A DNA stretch of 64,000 bases from Phyto melanocephala (GCA_941918925.1 OW799233.1:179831235-179895234), one strand, 5' to 3'. Positions 20,632-33,689 are shown, numbered from the stretch's first letter. Numbers and translations are program-made. The notes: generated from the letters alone by a model not told the origin.

Positions 20632-22049
20632 CGGCTTATCTCCACTGTCATGCGGCTTTGCATATGCTTAGTGGAATAAATTTACTAAAACTATAAGTCT
20701 TTAACATTAATATTTCTACTTGAGGCATAAGTACAGATTCTCATATGAATATGAAATTGTCAATCGATAGCTTTTTTTTTTAGAAATATTTAACATTGTT
20801 GCATTCTAGCGTAGATCACATATGATTAATTTTAAAATAAAACTAACCACTAACTCAACAAATAAGTTGCGATGAAAGTTTTACCAATACAAAGTTATCG
20901 GCCTTTGTTTTGTCACTGTATTTAATGGGATTTCCTAGAGATCCAAACTTAGTATTTAGCTGCTAAGTACATAAGTCATTTGACATAGTTAATTTGTAAC
21001 AGAGAAAATTCTTAGTTAAGGTTTTCCACCATATGCCGTCAACGCTAAATAGTAACACATAAAAAAGTTGTTAAATAGAATTTTGAAAAAATAGATTTTT
21101 TTTACAAACCCTCGTATATTGTCTTTGCCACTTAATTTGTATACATATTGCCAATATTTCACTGTGTTTAACATTTGTTTCGCTTTCTTTTATTATTGCC
21201 AATTCGCACAGACAAATACACACATCTTAATGAACATATAAATATTAACACATGTGTAGGTACTTGGGAAAGTTTATGGAAATGTTGTTGAGTGATATGG
21301 GTTTAACAGCAGATATCTTTTTTCAGGTTTATATTACTTTTAATAAAAATATGTCATTATAGTTTATTGCTACTCAGAAATGTGGCAAGAGAAATCAATT
21401 ACTACAAAACTAATATAAAAGTTGTGTGTTTGTCAAAGATTAACCAAACCAATTTATTTTGAAAAAAAAAGAAACTGATAATAACAACAACTAACTCTCT
21501 ATAAAAAGGAAATTCTTCACTAAATTAACCTTGTTATTGTTGTTCAAATTTTTCGTTCTTCTACTTATTTTTATTTGTCTCAAATATAAAATTTTCTTGT
21601 TGTGTTTTTTCTTTTTTAACTTAAGGTTTATATCTGCTAGTGTTTTCTTGAAAAGAACAGTTTTTTGTTTTTTTTTCAGTTTGCAATTTTTCACAATGTC
21701 AATATTTTCTACCAAAGTTTTTCGTTTTTTTGGAAGACATCCATTTGTGCACAATATTGTCATTACAAGGTAACGCTTTGTGTATATTCGTTTTTATTGC
21801 TGTATTAGCCAGTGTTGCCAGGAGTTTCAAAATGTTAAAATTGGAACAAAGACCTTAAAAGGTTTGGCAAATTTGCCAATAACTTTCCAATAATGCAATT
21901 ACATTAATATTATATCGTTAATAATATCTGCTTAAAAATAGTTATCCAAAAAGAAAATAATATTGGAAGTTACCTGAACTAATGATAAAACATTTTCGTT
22001 ATTTTGTAACTTTCTAGATTACATATACCTAAGACAAATCAAGTTTAAA
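20632..22049. other. Intergenic DNA, no gene supported
   Basis: Overlapping frames at 21491-21773 on both strands come from a T-rich tract. The minus-strand one is Lys-rich (PKKRKT, KKKQK) but low-complexity, and I do not accept it as a gene. Confidence 0.4.
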
Positions 22050-23932
22050 AAAAAACAAGTAGGAGCACTACATTCGGCTGTGCCGAATCTTTAATACCCA
22101 CCACCAATTTTGTGTACATTTAAAGCACAAAATTTATTATTTTGTTAATCGCTATGGAATAATCTCTTTATAATAAAATATGTATCACTTTCTTTGTATA
22201 GGGTGGTTAAATTTTAAGAGCCCATGTTGAAGGTGAACTACAGCTAGTTTTTAAGTTTGTTTTCTGCATTTCATTTGACATTTCTCAATCTCAAACTTGC
22301 TCAATTTGATCCGTAGAAAGATACGCAAATGAGCAACTCTTTAAAGTTATTCAGGTTTTTTATAAAAATGGGCGTTCAAATCAAAATGCATTTTGTGCAC
22401 TTCGTAATTCTTTTGATCAACATAATCGTTCAAATTCGTCCACAATCGGGAGAATTGTAAGAAATATTTAAATTTCTGCAAAACAGGTCTGTATAAAATG
22501 TTAGAAAATCTGTATATGCCTTCTTAGTTCGTTGAATGGGAACCATTGTTGGTTTTTGCGATAGTGTGGCAAAAGAGCAGTCAACCTCGACTCATCATCA
22601 TGCCCAACAATTGAGCATCAACATTGTCATTGAAAATTTGGACCATCAGATAGAGGAGTGGCGCCAAGGATGGGGGGCCATTTGGCAGATATTTTGTTAA
22701 ATACATAATTGAACCATACAAATATTATAATTACAAAAAAAAAAATAATAATTATATCCTAAATAATTTGTGTTTTATATAAATTCAAAATCGGTCCTTA
22801 AAATTTAACCACCCTTTATTACTTCGATATGCTACTAAAATGCTTTTGTAAATGTAGTCTTTCAATGAAAGTGGGCGTTAAAGTAGGCGTGTCAATAAAG
22901 TTTCTGCTAATAAATACAACTTAAATATTTCAATATAGTCCTTTATTTTCCCAAAAACTTTGTCAATAGAGAAATTACATGAATTTAAGATGAACCGTTA
23001 TATGGGAGGTAGGCGTTAAAGTGGGCGTGTCACCTAAACTTTTTGGCACAACTATAACATTTATTAGAAGGATATACGTAGCAAATTTTATCATCATACC
23101 TGTAATTTTGACGGTTTTACGAGCTTTTAAATTTCATTAACGGTAGATAACGTGAAAAGTGGGCGTTATAGTAGGCGTCTCAAAGTTTTTTTTGCGAATG
23201 AGTACAACTAAGGTGTTTCAATATAGCTTTTTATTATTCCAAAATCTTTATTAATAGAGAAACTATATGAATTTTAGGTTAAACGTTATATGGGAGGTGG
23301 GCGTAAAAGAGGGCGTGGCACATTGATTTTCCGTTACAAAAAAGCCTCTCACCAAAAAGCAAAGTGTGCAAAATTTCAGAGTCGTACATCCAATTTTGTT
23401 GCTTTTATGACGTTTTTGTTTTTAAATATACCGAAAAATACACTGTGCGGTATAAATTTTCGTACATTTTGATCGATAACTCCTCTCCTAATGCATAGAT
23501 TTAGATAATTTTCAAGGAAAAATATTGTTTTTACTCAGGAAATATATATTCGAAGTTTCATGAGTCTACGTTTATGCGTTTGGACACAATTCCTTTTTTT
23601 TTCGATGTTAGAAGGACACGGTTTTTTCGACCTATTCTTGCTTTTCGAGCTATAACTCTCTTCCTAATATTCCGATTTAGCCCATTTCCAATACCAAACA
23701 AACCTTGTCTATAAGAAAGATTCTGGCAGAATTTGAGCCCCCTAGCTTTTTCGGTGCGACCTTTATCGTGCTTTCGACAGACGGACAGACGGACGGACAT
23801 AGCTAGATCGTCATCAAATCAAACCCTGATTCAGAATATACTTCATGGGGTCTAAAATGGATATTTCGATGTGTTACAAACGGAATGACAAAATGAATAT
23901 ACCCCCACCATTTTTTTGGTGGCGGGTATAAA
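22050..23932 (+). mobile_element. Family B dispersed repeat, copy 1
   Basis: Starts AAAACAAGTAGGAGCACTAC, then a hairpin ATTCGGCTGTGCCGAATC and AATACCCACCACCAA. Ends ACGGAATGACAAAATGAATA followed by the hairpin TATACCCCCACCA..TGGTGGCGGGTATA. The interior carries repeated GTGGGCGTTAAAGTAGGCGTG blocks and a GACGGACAGACGGAC run near 23780. A mariner is inserted about 150 bp from the left end. No element-encoded protein. The ends resemble family A, suggesting a related mobile class. Confidence 0.75.
22199..22817 (+). mobile_element. Internally deleted mariner inside family B copy 1
   Basis: The terminal inverted repeat AGGGTGGTTAAATTTTAAG (left) and its complement CTTAAAATTTAACCACCCT (right) lies next to TA. 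The interior retains scraps of transposase: FVHNRENC-like text near 22440, DSVAKEQSTSTHHHAQQL near 22560-22610 (compare DSVAEEPSTSxRRRAQQL of the helix-turn-helix linker) and GHLADIL near 22680 (the GGHLADIIF C-terminus). The DDD catalytic core is deleted, so the element is non-autonomous. Confidence 0.8.
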
Positions 23933-25065
23933 AAAAATAAGCCAGCAACACTGATATGCATCCATCGATCTGTCGCTCTATCTCTTTGAAATTAGTGTCT
24001 ATATTTCTAAAGCTAAAAGTTTTTCGAAAAAAAAAACATTGTTATTGCATTCATTTTTCGGGTAAAAAGTGTTGTAAGTTTGTATGTATGTCTGCCTGTA
24101 GAAATATGTCTCAAACTAGTGCACTGAATAAAACTCTTCACTTAATGCTGTTGAAAAAGATAAATCAGTTTCAAAAAACATACAAACTTACCAGAAATGC
24201 TACAGCATTTATTCTGTTAAAAAAAACAGGAAAAAAAAATAAAAATATACAATAATAAAGATTTAAAGCTTTTTAAACACAAACAATTTTTGATTAAAAC
24301 ATTTGGAAACACCATTTCGTTTGTTCAGTGGCCGAATATTAGAAATATTGTCGTAGGTCTGCATTTGAAATAAAATCCAACTTGCTATCTCGATTCTTTA
24401 TTATCAGGGCCTTGAAAAGTGATTTAGCATTGTGACAAGCGTTATACTTATATTAAAAAAAAAAACAAAAATTTAATTGTGAGAGTTTAGTTTGAAATTC
24501 AGGTGAAGTTAAATATAATGTTTTCCAGTTTTTCTGTTAAAAGTTTTTGCTGTATTGACATATGGCTACCAAAGATAAGTATAATTTTTTAAAATTCCTT
24601 ATTTTCAGTTCTAGTTAATGAAGAAATCATTTTGCCATTAAATACACAATAAGAAGTTATATGTCTTATAATGCCTTATCGCCCACCTCACTAATTTTTT
24701 AATAGATTTGTCGTTGTTTATACTACCAGATAAGGAATATATTTAAATACGATTAAAATAAAATTTTGATTAGAAACTCTATAGAAAAATACAAGAAAAA
24801 AAAAAAGAAATCGATCGAATTTTAATAATAATAATTTGTCTTGTAAATATTTCTACTGTTTGTACATAAAATCATTGACACCTAAATAAAACTTCGCAAG
24901 TTAAGAAAACTTTAATAAAAACCTACGTAAAAATATAAATCAGTATGAAAGCAGGTGCTTTACATTTTATTTTCTAGTAAATTAAACAATGTTTTATACT
25001 ACATATTTGTGTATATCTGTGGCCTTTTGACAAAAAGAATTAACTCCGAATTTTTAATTATTGCA
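23933..25065. other. AT-rich intergenic DNA
   Basis: No supported feature. The small frame at 23956-24255 is Lys/Phe/Leu-rich AT translation without a domain. Confidence 0.4.
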
Positions 25066-25069
25066 CAAG

Positions 25070-25170
25070 AGCAGGGCATATTCATACAAGTCATACAGGT
25101 ATATACAATGGCGAATTAAGGCAACAAAACAACTTTTTAGGGGATATTTTCTGTCAAGGCTATTTCGTAC
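25070..25170 (-). repeat. Fragment related to MULE-like MITE at 14170
   Basis: AACTTTTTAGGGGATATTTT, then CTGTCAAGGCTATTTC, matches the opposite strand of 14656-14700. GGGCATATTCATACA matches its terminal side. No inverted-repeat partner was found. Confidence 0.5.
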
Positions 25171-25303
25171 ATCAGTGTAGGAAAAGTTGTTTTGGTATAT
25201 TTAGTTAGATATAATTTTATTAAAAGAAGACAAAAAATATTTTTAAAATTGTGCAACAGCAACAAATAAACATAAATTTGGAATATTTATTATCAAAAAA
25301 ATA

Positions 25304-25640
25304 CATTCAAATGTTTCCTTCAATAAATCAATTGTGACAAGAACTGTGTGACATGTTGAACCATCTTGTTAAACTCGCCGCTTCTGCACATCTTGATTGT
25401 TCAATTGATGAACGAAAAGGTCATGACCTTATACTGTTTACCGTTGACTGCTACGTTCTGACCAGTACGAACCAGTGATTTCACCAGTCCATAAGCACAC
25501 CAAACAATTAGTTTTTCTGGATGTAACGGTATCCTAGCATACACTTGAGGACTATCATCATTTCAAATACGACTGACTCAAACAAAAGTGGGCTTCATCG
25601 CTAAACAAAATTCGCTAATACTAATTTACCGACTCTACAC
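25304..25640 (-). pseudogene. Mariner transposase relic
   Basis: The minus strand shows the mariner order ILFSDEAHFCLS, HPEKLIVWCAYG, NVAVNGKQYKVM, then WFNMSHSSC..IDLL-like text, the counterpart of WFQQDGATCHTAR..DLL. The SDEAHF Asp is kept, but the QDGATCHT motif is destroyed and several frame changes occur. The N-terminal DNA-binding region is missing. Only about 110 codons of the catalytic core remain. Its sequence differs from the mariner relic at 59945. Confidence 0.75.
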
Positions 25641-25986
25641 CTTGCTATTCATGCGTCAGTCTATTTATGGTGATATGCCAAATCGAATTAAATATAAATC
25701 AATCGACAGCTGACATAATGGCCGCCAGTAAATAAAGTGTTGCCAACTCAAGCTTCTTTGCTTCTATGTAAAATAGACGGTAAAATTGTTAGAACAATGT
25801 TTTAAAATATTCGTGGAGATATCATACAACTTGCGACGTCCAATATCTACAATGGGATGTTAGTTGGGCAATAACACTGCAGGCTGAATCGGCATTGTTA
25901 AATCAAATTGTATTTTGGTATAAAGAACAAAATATTAAGAACTAGATTACGGTCGAATGGATGGAATAGAACATGCTAGTAAACAA

Positions 25987-26906
25987 CAGTATATATAGCT
26001 TTGTCATTACGTTTGTAATTTCTACAATTTTCATTTCCGACCTCATAAATTTTTCTGACAGCTTATGAATAGAGGAGTCGATTGAGCCATGTCCGTCTGT
26101 CCGTCTGTCCATCTGCCTGTCTGTCCGTGTGTTGGTTGATATCAACTTTTAGAAGCAACCATATGTTTCTCAGATCTGTGTATAGTATTAATCTTTTGGA
26201 AATATCCGGGAATGAATCGCTATTGAAATTCAGCACAATCGCCCCATAACTTTCTGAGATATGAGCAAATAAACACAAATACAAATTTTTCAGCCATAGT
26301 ATAATTTATAGGTACTTTTGCTCCTATTTATAGATATAATATGTCTCTAGAGATATTCGTGAACAATTTTGGGTAGAGCGGGCTCTAATCGGTAAAGTTA
26401 TAGGCAAAATTTTTTTTTAAATTTACAAACGAAAATCAACCGAGACAACCGAGAGAGTCAATAATTGTATCATCTGAAAGGACTTGTTGCATGTTGGCCG
26501 CCACTACAAAATGACGGACAATAGATTTATATATGGGTCATTTTAAAATATTTTAAAATATAACTTCTTCAACCCCATCAATATGGGTATCAAATTAAAG
26601 GGCTTGACTAGTAGAATACAGTAAATTATTAAAATATGTAAAATCCAAGATGGTGTCTTAAAAAAAATGTCGGATCAAATTTTTAACCCCATCAATATGA
26701 GTATCAAATGAAAGGGCTTGACTAGTAGAATACAGATAACTACGTAAAAATTTAAAATCGAGAATGGCCTCGGAAAAAAAAAGAAAATTGGCGTATAACA
26801 TTAAATTTAGTTTAAGCTTCGCTATTGGATTATACCTATGTACATGATGGTGAAGGGTATTATCAGATTCGGCATGGCCGAATATAGCTCTCTCTTTCTT
26901 GTTTCT
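25987..26906 (+). mobile_element. Family A dispersed repeat, copy 2
   Basis: Starts TATATATAGCTTTGTCATTA, has a GTCCGTCTG run (26092-26130), then conserved text ACCCCATCAATATGGGTATC and GGGCTTGACTAGTAGAATAC, each present twice. Ends GAAGGGTATTATCAGATTCG, GGCATGGCCGAATATAGCTC. No protein. Confidence 0.75.
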
Positions 26907-28188
26907 ATCAACTAGATTTTATTTTGTGTACTCTAATCAAATTGTAGATCTTGGAATTTCTGTGGAATATATTAACAAAAGTTTAAATAAAAAAAAACAA
27001 GTTAAAGAAAAGAGTTCAACAGATACTTCTGTATAGAAAATTATTGAAACCTTTTTATGTATTGAAAAATCGATTTTGTTCGTCACAACCTCTTAAATAT
27101 TCGTCATTTCAAATAAATGTTTCCATAAAGTAATAAAATCAAAATTATACCGAAGCAATAAAAGGAATATCAAAGAATTAATTTATTTCGCTGAAATCTT
27201 TTATATTTTTTCGTTAATATCTTTTGATGGTCTTTTCCCAGCACGTTTTATAGTCGTTCTTATTACTTTGATTGTATGCTGCATTCATACGAAAACCACA
27301 AATCACAAAAGCAAAATTGCCAAAAAGATGGAAAGAAAATAGAAATGTGGGGGGGAAATAAATATGAAATATATGAGCGTACTCTACTGCACTCTATGTA
27401 GTAGTAAATGATTGAATAATTTTTATTCGTTTCTAGAGTATTAGTTGTTGTATGTTTCGCACAGGCACGTTGGATGATTTATGGAAAATTTCAAATTTTT
27501 TATAAAACTTTTTATTTTGCGATAAAATTGCTTGTTAACTCAATAAGAATATTTGATGTAGAACGATATTATGCTAAATAGTGAAAAATGTAATATAATA
27601 TGCAAACATACATATAACTAGTAGATATAAAACTAAATCTGGAAGTATTGATTTGCTTTTGATTAAGCGACTGGTTTTATAAATCTATTTTGTTTTTTAT
27701 AATCAAGTCTTGAAAAGTTTCTTTACATGCATGCATATACATGAACTCTACATTCCTTAATTTTATTCTTTTTGAGCAAGTCTTGAATGTGAACCAAATA
27801 AATCTGTTTTACTTAAAACAATTCTGAATAGTGATTTTGAAATATTAAAAGTTGAAACGTAATAGTCGGAAATGAATATTATTGAAATAAAAATGATTTA
27901 ATTTTACAATAAATGTACAGTTTATGATTAAAGAAATAAAAAAATATGAATCGAGTCTAAAATCGTCTACACATCGTTCACTTTTGTCAAATTAAATTAA
28001 CTTAACAATAACAAAGGACAACACTTTTCTGTTGCACAAGGTTTGTAAGCCACTTTTGATTTACATACAGAGTGAGCCTAAATTTACTATGGTGCCTTGA
28101 ATAAATTTTTAATTGTTTTTATATTAATATTTTGCTCATATTCTTGAACTTGACATAAATTTTTTGTAAAAAAATATTCGTTATTTCT
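26907..28188. other. AT-rich intergenic DNA
   Basis: No supported gene or element ends. GTGGGGGGG near 27350 is an isolated G tract. Confidence 0.4.
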
Positions 28189-28190
28189 AT

Positions 28191-28570
28191 AGGGTGGTTA
28201 AATTTTAAGGGCCGCGAAAAATAGCAATGTTTTTCGTTCAATGAACCAAGAAGGCAGTCACAGATGTTTTCACATTTCATACAGACCTATTTTGCTGAAA
28301 TTTAAATATTTATCACAATTCTCCCGATTGTGGACGAATTTGAACGATTATGTTGATGAAAAGAATTACGAAGTGCACAAAATGCATTTTGATTTGAACG
28401 CCCATTTTTATAAAAAAAACCTGAATAACTTTAAAGTGTTGCTCGACTGTGTATCTTTCCATTGTTCAAATGGGGTAAGTCTGAAATTGAGAAATGTCAA
28501 TAAAATGCAGAAAAAAACTTGACGTTTAGGTTCACATTCAACATCGGCCCTTAAAATTTAACCACCCTTT
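28191..28570 (-). mobile_element. Solo deleted mariner (same family as 22199)
   Basis: Left end TATAGGGTGGTTAAATTTTA and right end complement GTAAAGGGTGGTTAAATTTT, with the deleted transposase on the minus strand relative to the copies in family B (shared CACAATTCTCCCGATTGTGG and AATGCATTTTGATTTGAACG). The 93-residue plus-strand frame is antisense to the transposase remnant. TA flanks are present. Confidence 0.8.
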
Positions 28571-29668
28571 ACAACAATATCGGTTAGAACAAAATAATAG
28601 CTTCTTCGTTTATATATGTAAGTATTTTCTAAGTAGTTTTTTAGATTGCAAAATATACAAAATAATAATTTTGTATACATTTTTTTTCTCCATGATTCTT
28701 AATTTTTAAACTTCATATAAATTTTTTTGTTTTTAAATTCTCTCCAAAATGCAATCACGTTATTTAGCTACAAACTTCAATAAAGCGTTTATTTTCATTA
28801 TAAAAAGTTTTAACTGCCTTATTCATAAAATTATTAAAGGTTTATAATACTGATTTTCAATGAACACTTGATTAATAAAACTCGTTAAAGCCGGTTTAAG
28901 TTTTATGAATTATACAGTAAATTTTCAGCTTTATAAAATTTTTATTATAGTTTTAATTTTATAACAAAATTCTGAATATACGTAGAAGTATAAAAACTAA
29001 TATCGCTTAAATTACCTTTGCTTTCAGCTAAGTAATTATAGGTCGTTTTAGGGCATTTGCAATTACATCCTTCAAAACTTGTGGATGCAGCACTACAATT
29101 CCTGCAACAATGTTGGCCTGGAGTTCAAGGAATGTCCCGATCTTGTTTACATATACAGGCCAAAAAAAAAAATAGTCAAATGCCAATTAATCTTAGAATT
29201 ACCGAAAAATATTTTCCATCAAAAAATTTAAGTTAAAAGTGGCATTGTGCCGGCTAATACATCTTGTTAAAATCACCTCTGAGGTCTGTTTCTAAGGTGC
29301 AATTGGCGTTGGTAAATGGCTTTTGGATTTTCAAAATTCTAGTACCCAGAGTTTCGTCTTCGTAGTAAAGTAAAACGTACAAAGCATTCTTAGTCGAGCA
29401 GAACGCCTTGTGGTTGATTTTTATAGTATTCCGTCAACACTATGCCTAACAAGTTTAATATTTCCCGCAGTACGAATAAAACTCAGTCTTACGGTTAAAC
29501 GAATCATTGCTTCAAAGGGCGAAATTCAGACGTTAAAATGTCGACGATATGCTTTTGCGTTTAAATAGTTAGTTGATCGCGTAATTAAATAATAAAATGC
29601 TGTTAATTTTTTTATTTGTTAAGTTGTGAACCTCTCCATTATTTATTTTCCAGTTGTTATTTATACAC
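28571..29668. other. AT-rich DNA with an unassigned GC-richer patch
   Basis: 29040-29560 is less AT-rich and may be an eroded transposase in antisense, but I could not match catalytic motifs. Confidence 0.35.
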
Positions 29669-29692
29669 CCAGAAAATAGAAAATCAAATACA

Positions 29693-29861
29693 TTGCCAAT
29701 GGAATAGTCTAGTTTTTGCAATCAAAATTTTCCTTTGTGGTTACAAAGTTTCCATTGCAAGAATCATACTTTCTTGGTTCTGACAATAAATATCCCGAAA
29801 CGATATTATGACGCCACAAACATAAAACCCTACGGTAAAAACTAGACTATACAATTGGCAA
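29693..29861. mobile_element. Small foldback MITE
   Basis: TTGCCAATGGAATAGTCTAG (left) pairs with the complement TTGCCAATTGTATAGTCTAG (right), and both continue into GTTTTT. A weaker CCCAGAA match lies further out on both sides (29668 and 29871), so the element may run from about 29668 to 29873. No target duplication identified. Confidence 0.5.
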
Positions 29862-30029
29862 CAATTCTGGGACTGACAGCCGATGCTGTTTTTTCTGTTT
29901 AAATCTAAAATAAATATATATAACCTCATGGCAACTTTTAGCCCACCCTGTATATAACAATTAGATTAATAAGTAGTAGTCGGTTTGCTTAAATTAAGAG
30001 TATATTTATCTTTTTCATTTAAATTATAT

Positions 30030-30480
30030 AAATTTCTGAAAGCCTAAGAAGGGAAAATTCAAAAAACAAATATTTTTTAAACTTATTGAGGTACAGGCAC
30101 CAAAATATAACAATTTCCATATTTTTTCTAAAAGTTACAAGTAAAAATAAACAAAAAAAATATTTTCAGGTTCTAGAGGACCGAGTCGGCAAATTTCTTG
30201 ACCATTAAAATTCAGTTAACTGTAAAAAACAACAAGCTGATGGGTATATTTTTTATAAACCTCATTAACGTGAGTATCAGGAATAATGGCCTGACTACTA
30301 CTTAAAGCGCAGTTAATCATAAACAAATTTAAAATTTAAGGCAACATCCAAAAAAATGCCATATAACCTAAAGTTTGAAATCTACACTACGCTACAGTGA
30401 GATCCTTATTAGAAATTTCACATACATATGATGGTGAAGGGTACATGAGATTCTGTACGGACGAATAAAGCACCTTATTC
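30030..30480 (+). mobile_element. Family A repeat, degenerate copy 5
   Basis: Holds ACCTCATTAACGTGAGTATC..GGCCTGACTACTA, paralleling the doubled block of copy 2, and ends GATGGTGAAGGGTACATGAG, ATTCTGTACGGACGAATAAAGCACC, a damaged version of the terminal hairpin. The left boundary is uncertain. Confidence 0.55.
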
Positions 30481-31120
30481 GTGTCGAAAATTCCACTCTT
30501 ATTTATGTAAAATTTAACAATTGTTTTTCTTCGAAAACTCATTGAAAGTTTACACTTTTATTTAAAACGAGTCAAATTTCGTATTCCATCAATACATACA
30601 TTTTAACTTTATTCACAATTTGATAAAAGCATCATTTCAAAAACAAACAAAAAATCCCAGAGGAATTGTATTGTGTCGGCAGTTTCTATTAAACTTATTA
30701 TCTCCATTAAGCTTATCAAATCTAAAAAATGCTTTAATGTTTTCTTTCACGTATCTAAAAACGCATACATGACACTATTTATGAAAGTTTGACAGTTACA
30801 AAAGTTTAATAAATAATAACTCCTACGGTCAGTTGTGTAAAATTTTTATAAATTTATTTTTTTGCCATTTCAAATATTTTTTAGCTTTAAAATTTTTGTT
30901 AATAGTTTTCGTTATTTTTCTCCTACAATTTCAGTATAATCGCAGGGACTTAGTAAAGCCAATGCGGCGCATTTAGATAACAGAAATGTATGGTGCAATA
31001 TAAAACTTTTTTCTAAGCCAAGTAAAAATTTAAAAAAAATACTTTTTTTTATTTCACATACAACGTACACTCGCGTATTTGTGTATTAGTTATGAAATAT
31101 ATTTTTTATATAGATTTCCT
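30481..31120. other. AT-rich intergenic DNA
   Basis: Nothing supported. Confidence 0.4.
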
Positions 31121-32890
31121 AAAAAAACAAGTAAGAGCACTATATTCGGCTGTGCCGAATCTTTTATACCCACCACCAATTTTGTGTACATTTCAAGCAC
31201 AATATTTATTATTTTGTTAATCATTATGGAGTAATCTCTTTATAATAAAATATGTATCACTTTCTTTGTAGAGGGTGGTTAAATTTTAAGGGCCCATGTT
31301 TAAGGTGAACCACATCTAAACTTCAACTTTTTTCTTGTATTTCATTTGACATTTCTCAATCTCAAACCTACTCAGTTTGATCCGTGGAAAGATATGCAAA
31401 TGAGCAACGCTTTAAAGTTATTCAGATTTTTTATAAAAATGGGCGTTCAAATCAAAATGCATTTTGAACACTTCGTAATTCATTTGATCAACATAATCAT
31501 TTAAATTCGTCCACAATCGGGAGAATTGTAAAAAATATTTAAATTTCTGCAAAACAGGTCTGTATAAAATGTTAGAAAATCTGTGAATGCCTTCTTAGTT
31601 CGTTGAATGGGAACCATTGTTGGTTTTTGCGATAGTGTGGCAAAAGAGCAGTCAACCTCGACTCATCATCATGCCCAACAATTGAGCATCAACATTGTCA
31701 TTGAAAATTTAGACCATCAGATAGAGGAGTGTCGCCAAGGATGGGAGGGGGGACATTTGGGCGATATTTTGTTAAATACATAATTGAACCGTACAAATAT
31801 TATCATTACAAAAAGAAATAATAATAATTTCCTAAATAATTTGTTTTTTATTTAATTTTATTTAAAAGTGGGCGTTATAGTAAGCCGGTCAAAGTTGTTT
31901 TTTGCTAATAAGTACAACTCAGGTATTCCAATATAGTCCTTTATTATTCCAAAATCTTTATTAATAGAGAAATTATATGAATTTCAGTTAAACCGTTATA
32001 TGGGAGGTGGGCGTAAAAGTGGGCGTGGCACCTTAATTTTCTGGCACAGTAATGACATTGCCTAGAAGGATTTACGTAGCAAATTTGATCATCATACCTC
32101 TAATTTTGGCGGTTTTATGAGCTTTTAAATTTAATTAACGGTAGATAACGTGAAAAGTGGGCGTTATAGTAGGCGTGTAAAAGTTATTTTTGCGAATGAG
32201 TACAACTAAGTTGTTTCAATATAGCTCTCATAATTCCAAAATCTTTATTAATAGAGAAATTATATGAATTTTGGGTAAAACGTTATATGGGAGGTGGGCG
32301 TAAAAGTAGGCGTGGCACATTGGTTTTCCGTTAAAACAAAGCATTTGACCAAATAGCCATGTGTGCAAAATTTCAGTGTCGTACATCCAATTTTGTTGCT
32401 TTTATGACGTTTTTGTTTTTAAATATACCGAAAAATGCACTGTGCGGTATAAATTTTCTTACATTTTGATCGATAACTCCTCTCCTGATGCATAGATTTA
32501 GGAAATTTATATTCGAAGTTTCATGAGTCTACGTTAATGCGTTTGGACACAATTCCATTTTATTCGATGTTCGAAGGACACGGTTTTTTCGACCTACTCT
32601 TGCTTTTCGAGCTATAACTCTCTTCCTAATATTCCGACTTAGCCCATTTTTAATGCCAAGCAAACCTTGTCTATAAGAAAGATTCTGGCAAAATTTGAGC
32701 CTCCTAGCTTTTTTGGTGCGACCTCTATCGTGCTTTCAACAGACGGACGGACATAGCACGATCGTCATCAAATCAAACCCCGATTCAGAATATATATACT
32801 TTATGGAGTCTAAAATGGAGATTTTGATGTGTTACAAACGGAATGACAAAATTAATATACCCCCACCATTTTTTTGGTGGCGGGTATAAA
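31121..32890 (+). mobile_element. Family B dispersed repeat, copy 2
   Basis: Same ends as copy 1: AAAAAAACAAGTAAGAGCAC, hairpin ATTCGGCTGTGCCGAATC, and the terminal TATACCCCCACCA..TGGTGGCGGGTATA hairpin. A mariner lies at the same offset (about 150 bp). A segment found in copy 1 just right of the mariner is absent here. Confidence 0.75.
31271..31860 (+). mobile_element. Mariner inside family B copy 2, right end lost
   Basis: The left terminal repeat GAGGGTGGTTAAATTTTAAG, the same internal remnants (DSVAKEQSTS, AQQL, GHL-like near 31750) and the same insertion point as in copy 1. The right terminal repeat is missing: sequence passes from ATTTAATTTTATTTAA directly into family B text, so it cannot move on its own. 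Confidence 0.75.
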
Positions 32891-33689
32891 AACGAGAGAA
32901 AAACACAGCACAAAACAAAAACTGTTTTGGCTTAATTCCAAAATCTTTATTATGTTGCACGCCAAAGGAAACTAATATTCAATATTATTCTCCAATAACT
33001 ATTCTGCGAGCATTATCATCATCATCATCCTTAACATCGCTAACAACTCCAACAGAGAAGTCCCAGTTATCAACTCTAAAATACAGTAGCAGCAGAGTAC
33101 CACCTCTATTGACACTGCCGCAAAAGCATCAAATGAAACTAACATCACGAAAATAACTTTTCAGCGAAAAAGCTTTATCAGTGAACAGTTGTTCATTATT
33201 TGCCTTAACGTTTTCACTTGTGTGTGTATCGAATACATTCACTTAAAAAGGATTTTTGTTTCATTTTTTTTTTTTTTGTACATGTATACATATGTTTGGA
33301 TATAAAAAGACATATATGTATATATTTACATACCAATGTATCTTTTTATATGTATTTTTATTTGTGTTGGTTTAATATATTCGACCACACTTCCAATACC
33401 ACTTTTATTTTATTTCATTTTATTTATTTTTGTTTTAATAGATGCATGGTCAGTATTGCATTTTGAAATTGTTTATTTTGCCATACAGATTCTTGTTTTG
33501 TTGTATATTTTATTGATTTTTTCTTTCTTTAAGAGTAAAAAAAAATCCAACTTAATCATAAGTGTAGCACATACATATTTAGCCGAATATGAAAACGATG
33601 TGTTAATTGACGTATGTTTCATCGAATCCTCTAGCTTATTTTAAGCTGCATATTTTTATAAAATTTACACGAAAGTGTTAAAAGGTTTT
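32891..33689. other. Intergenic DNA, no gene supported
   Basis: ATCATCATCATC occurs near 33015. The Phe/Tyr-rich overlapping frames at 33218-33644 come from T-rich DNA, with no domain and no splice support. Confidence 0.4.

Noticed and set aside
21491..21773. Lys-rich 90-residue frame with an NLS-like PKKRKT
   Set aside because: Low-complexity product of an A/T tract, with an equally long frame on the opposite strand and no splice or family support.
23760..23800. GACGGACAGACGGAC and similar runs (also 26092, 33790, 54530 and 63195) as possible CRISPR or binding arrays
   Set aside because: They are the variable simple-sequence stretch inherent to families A and B, without regular spacers.
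28241..28522. 93-residue plus-strand frame that looks well composed
   Set aside because: It lies between mariner terminal repeats and is antisense to the transposase remnant.
33218..33644. Overlapping hydrophobic frames suggesting membrane proteins
   Set aside because: They arise from T-rich sequence; hydrophobicity follows from TTT/ATT codons, and two frames overlap equally well.
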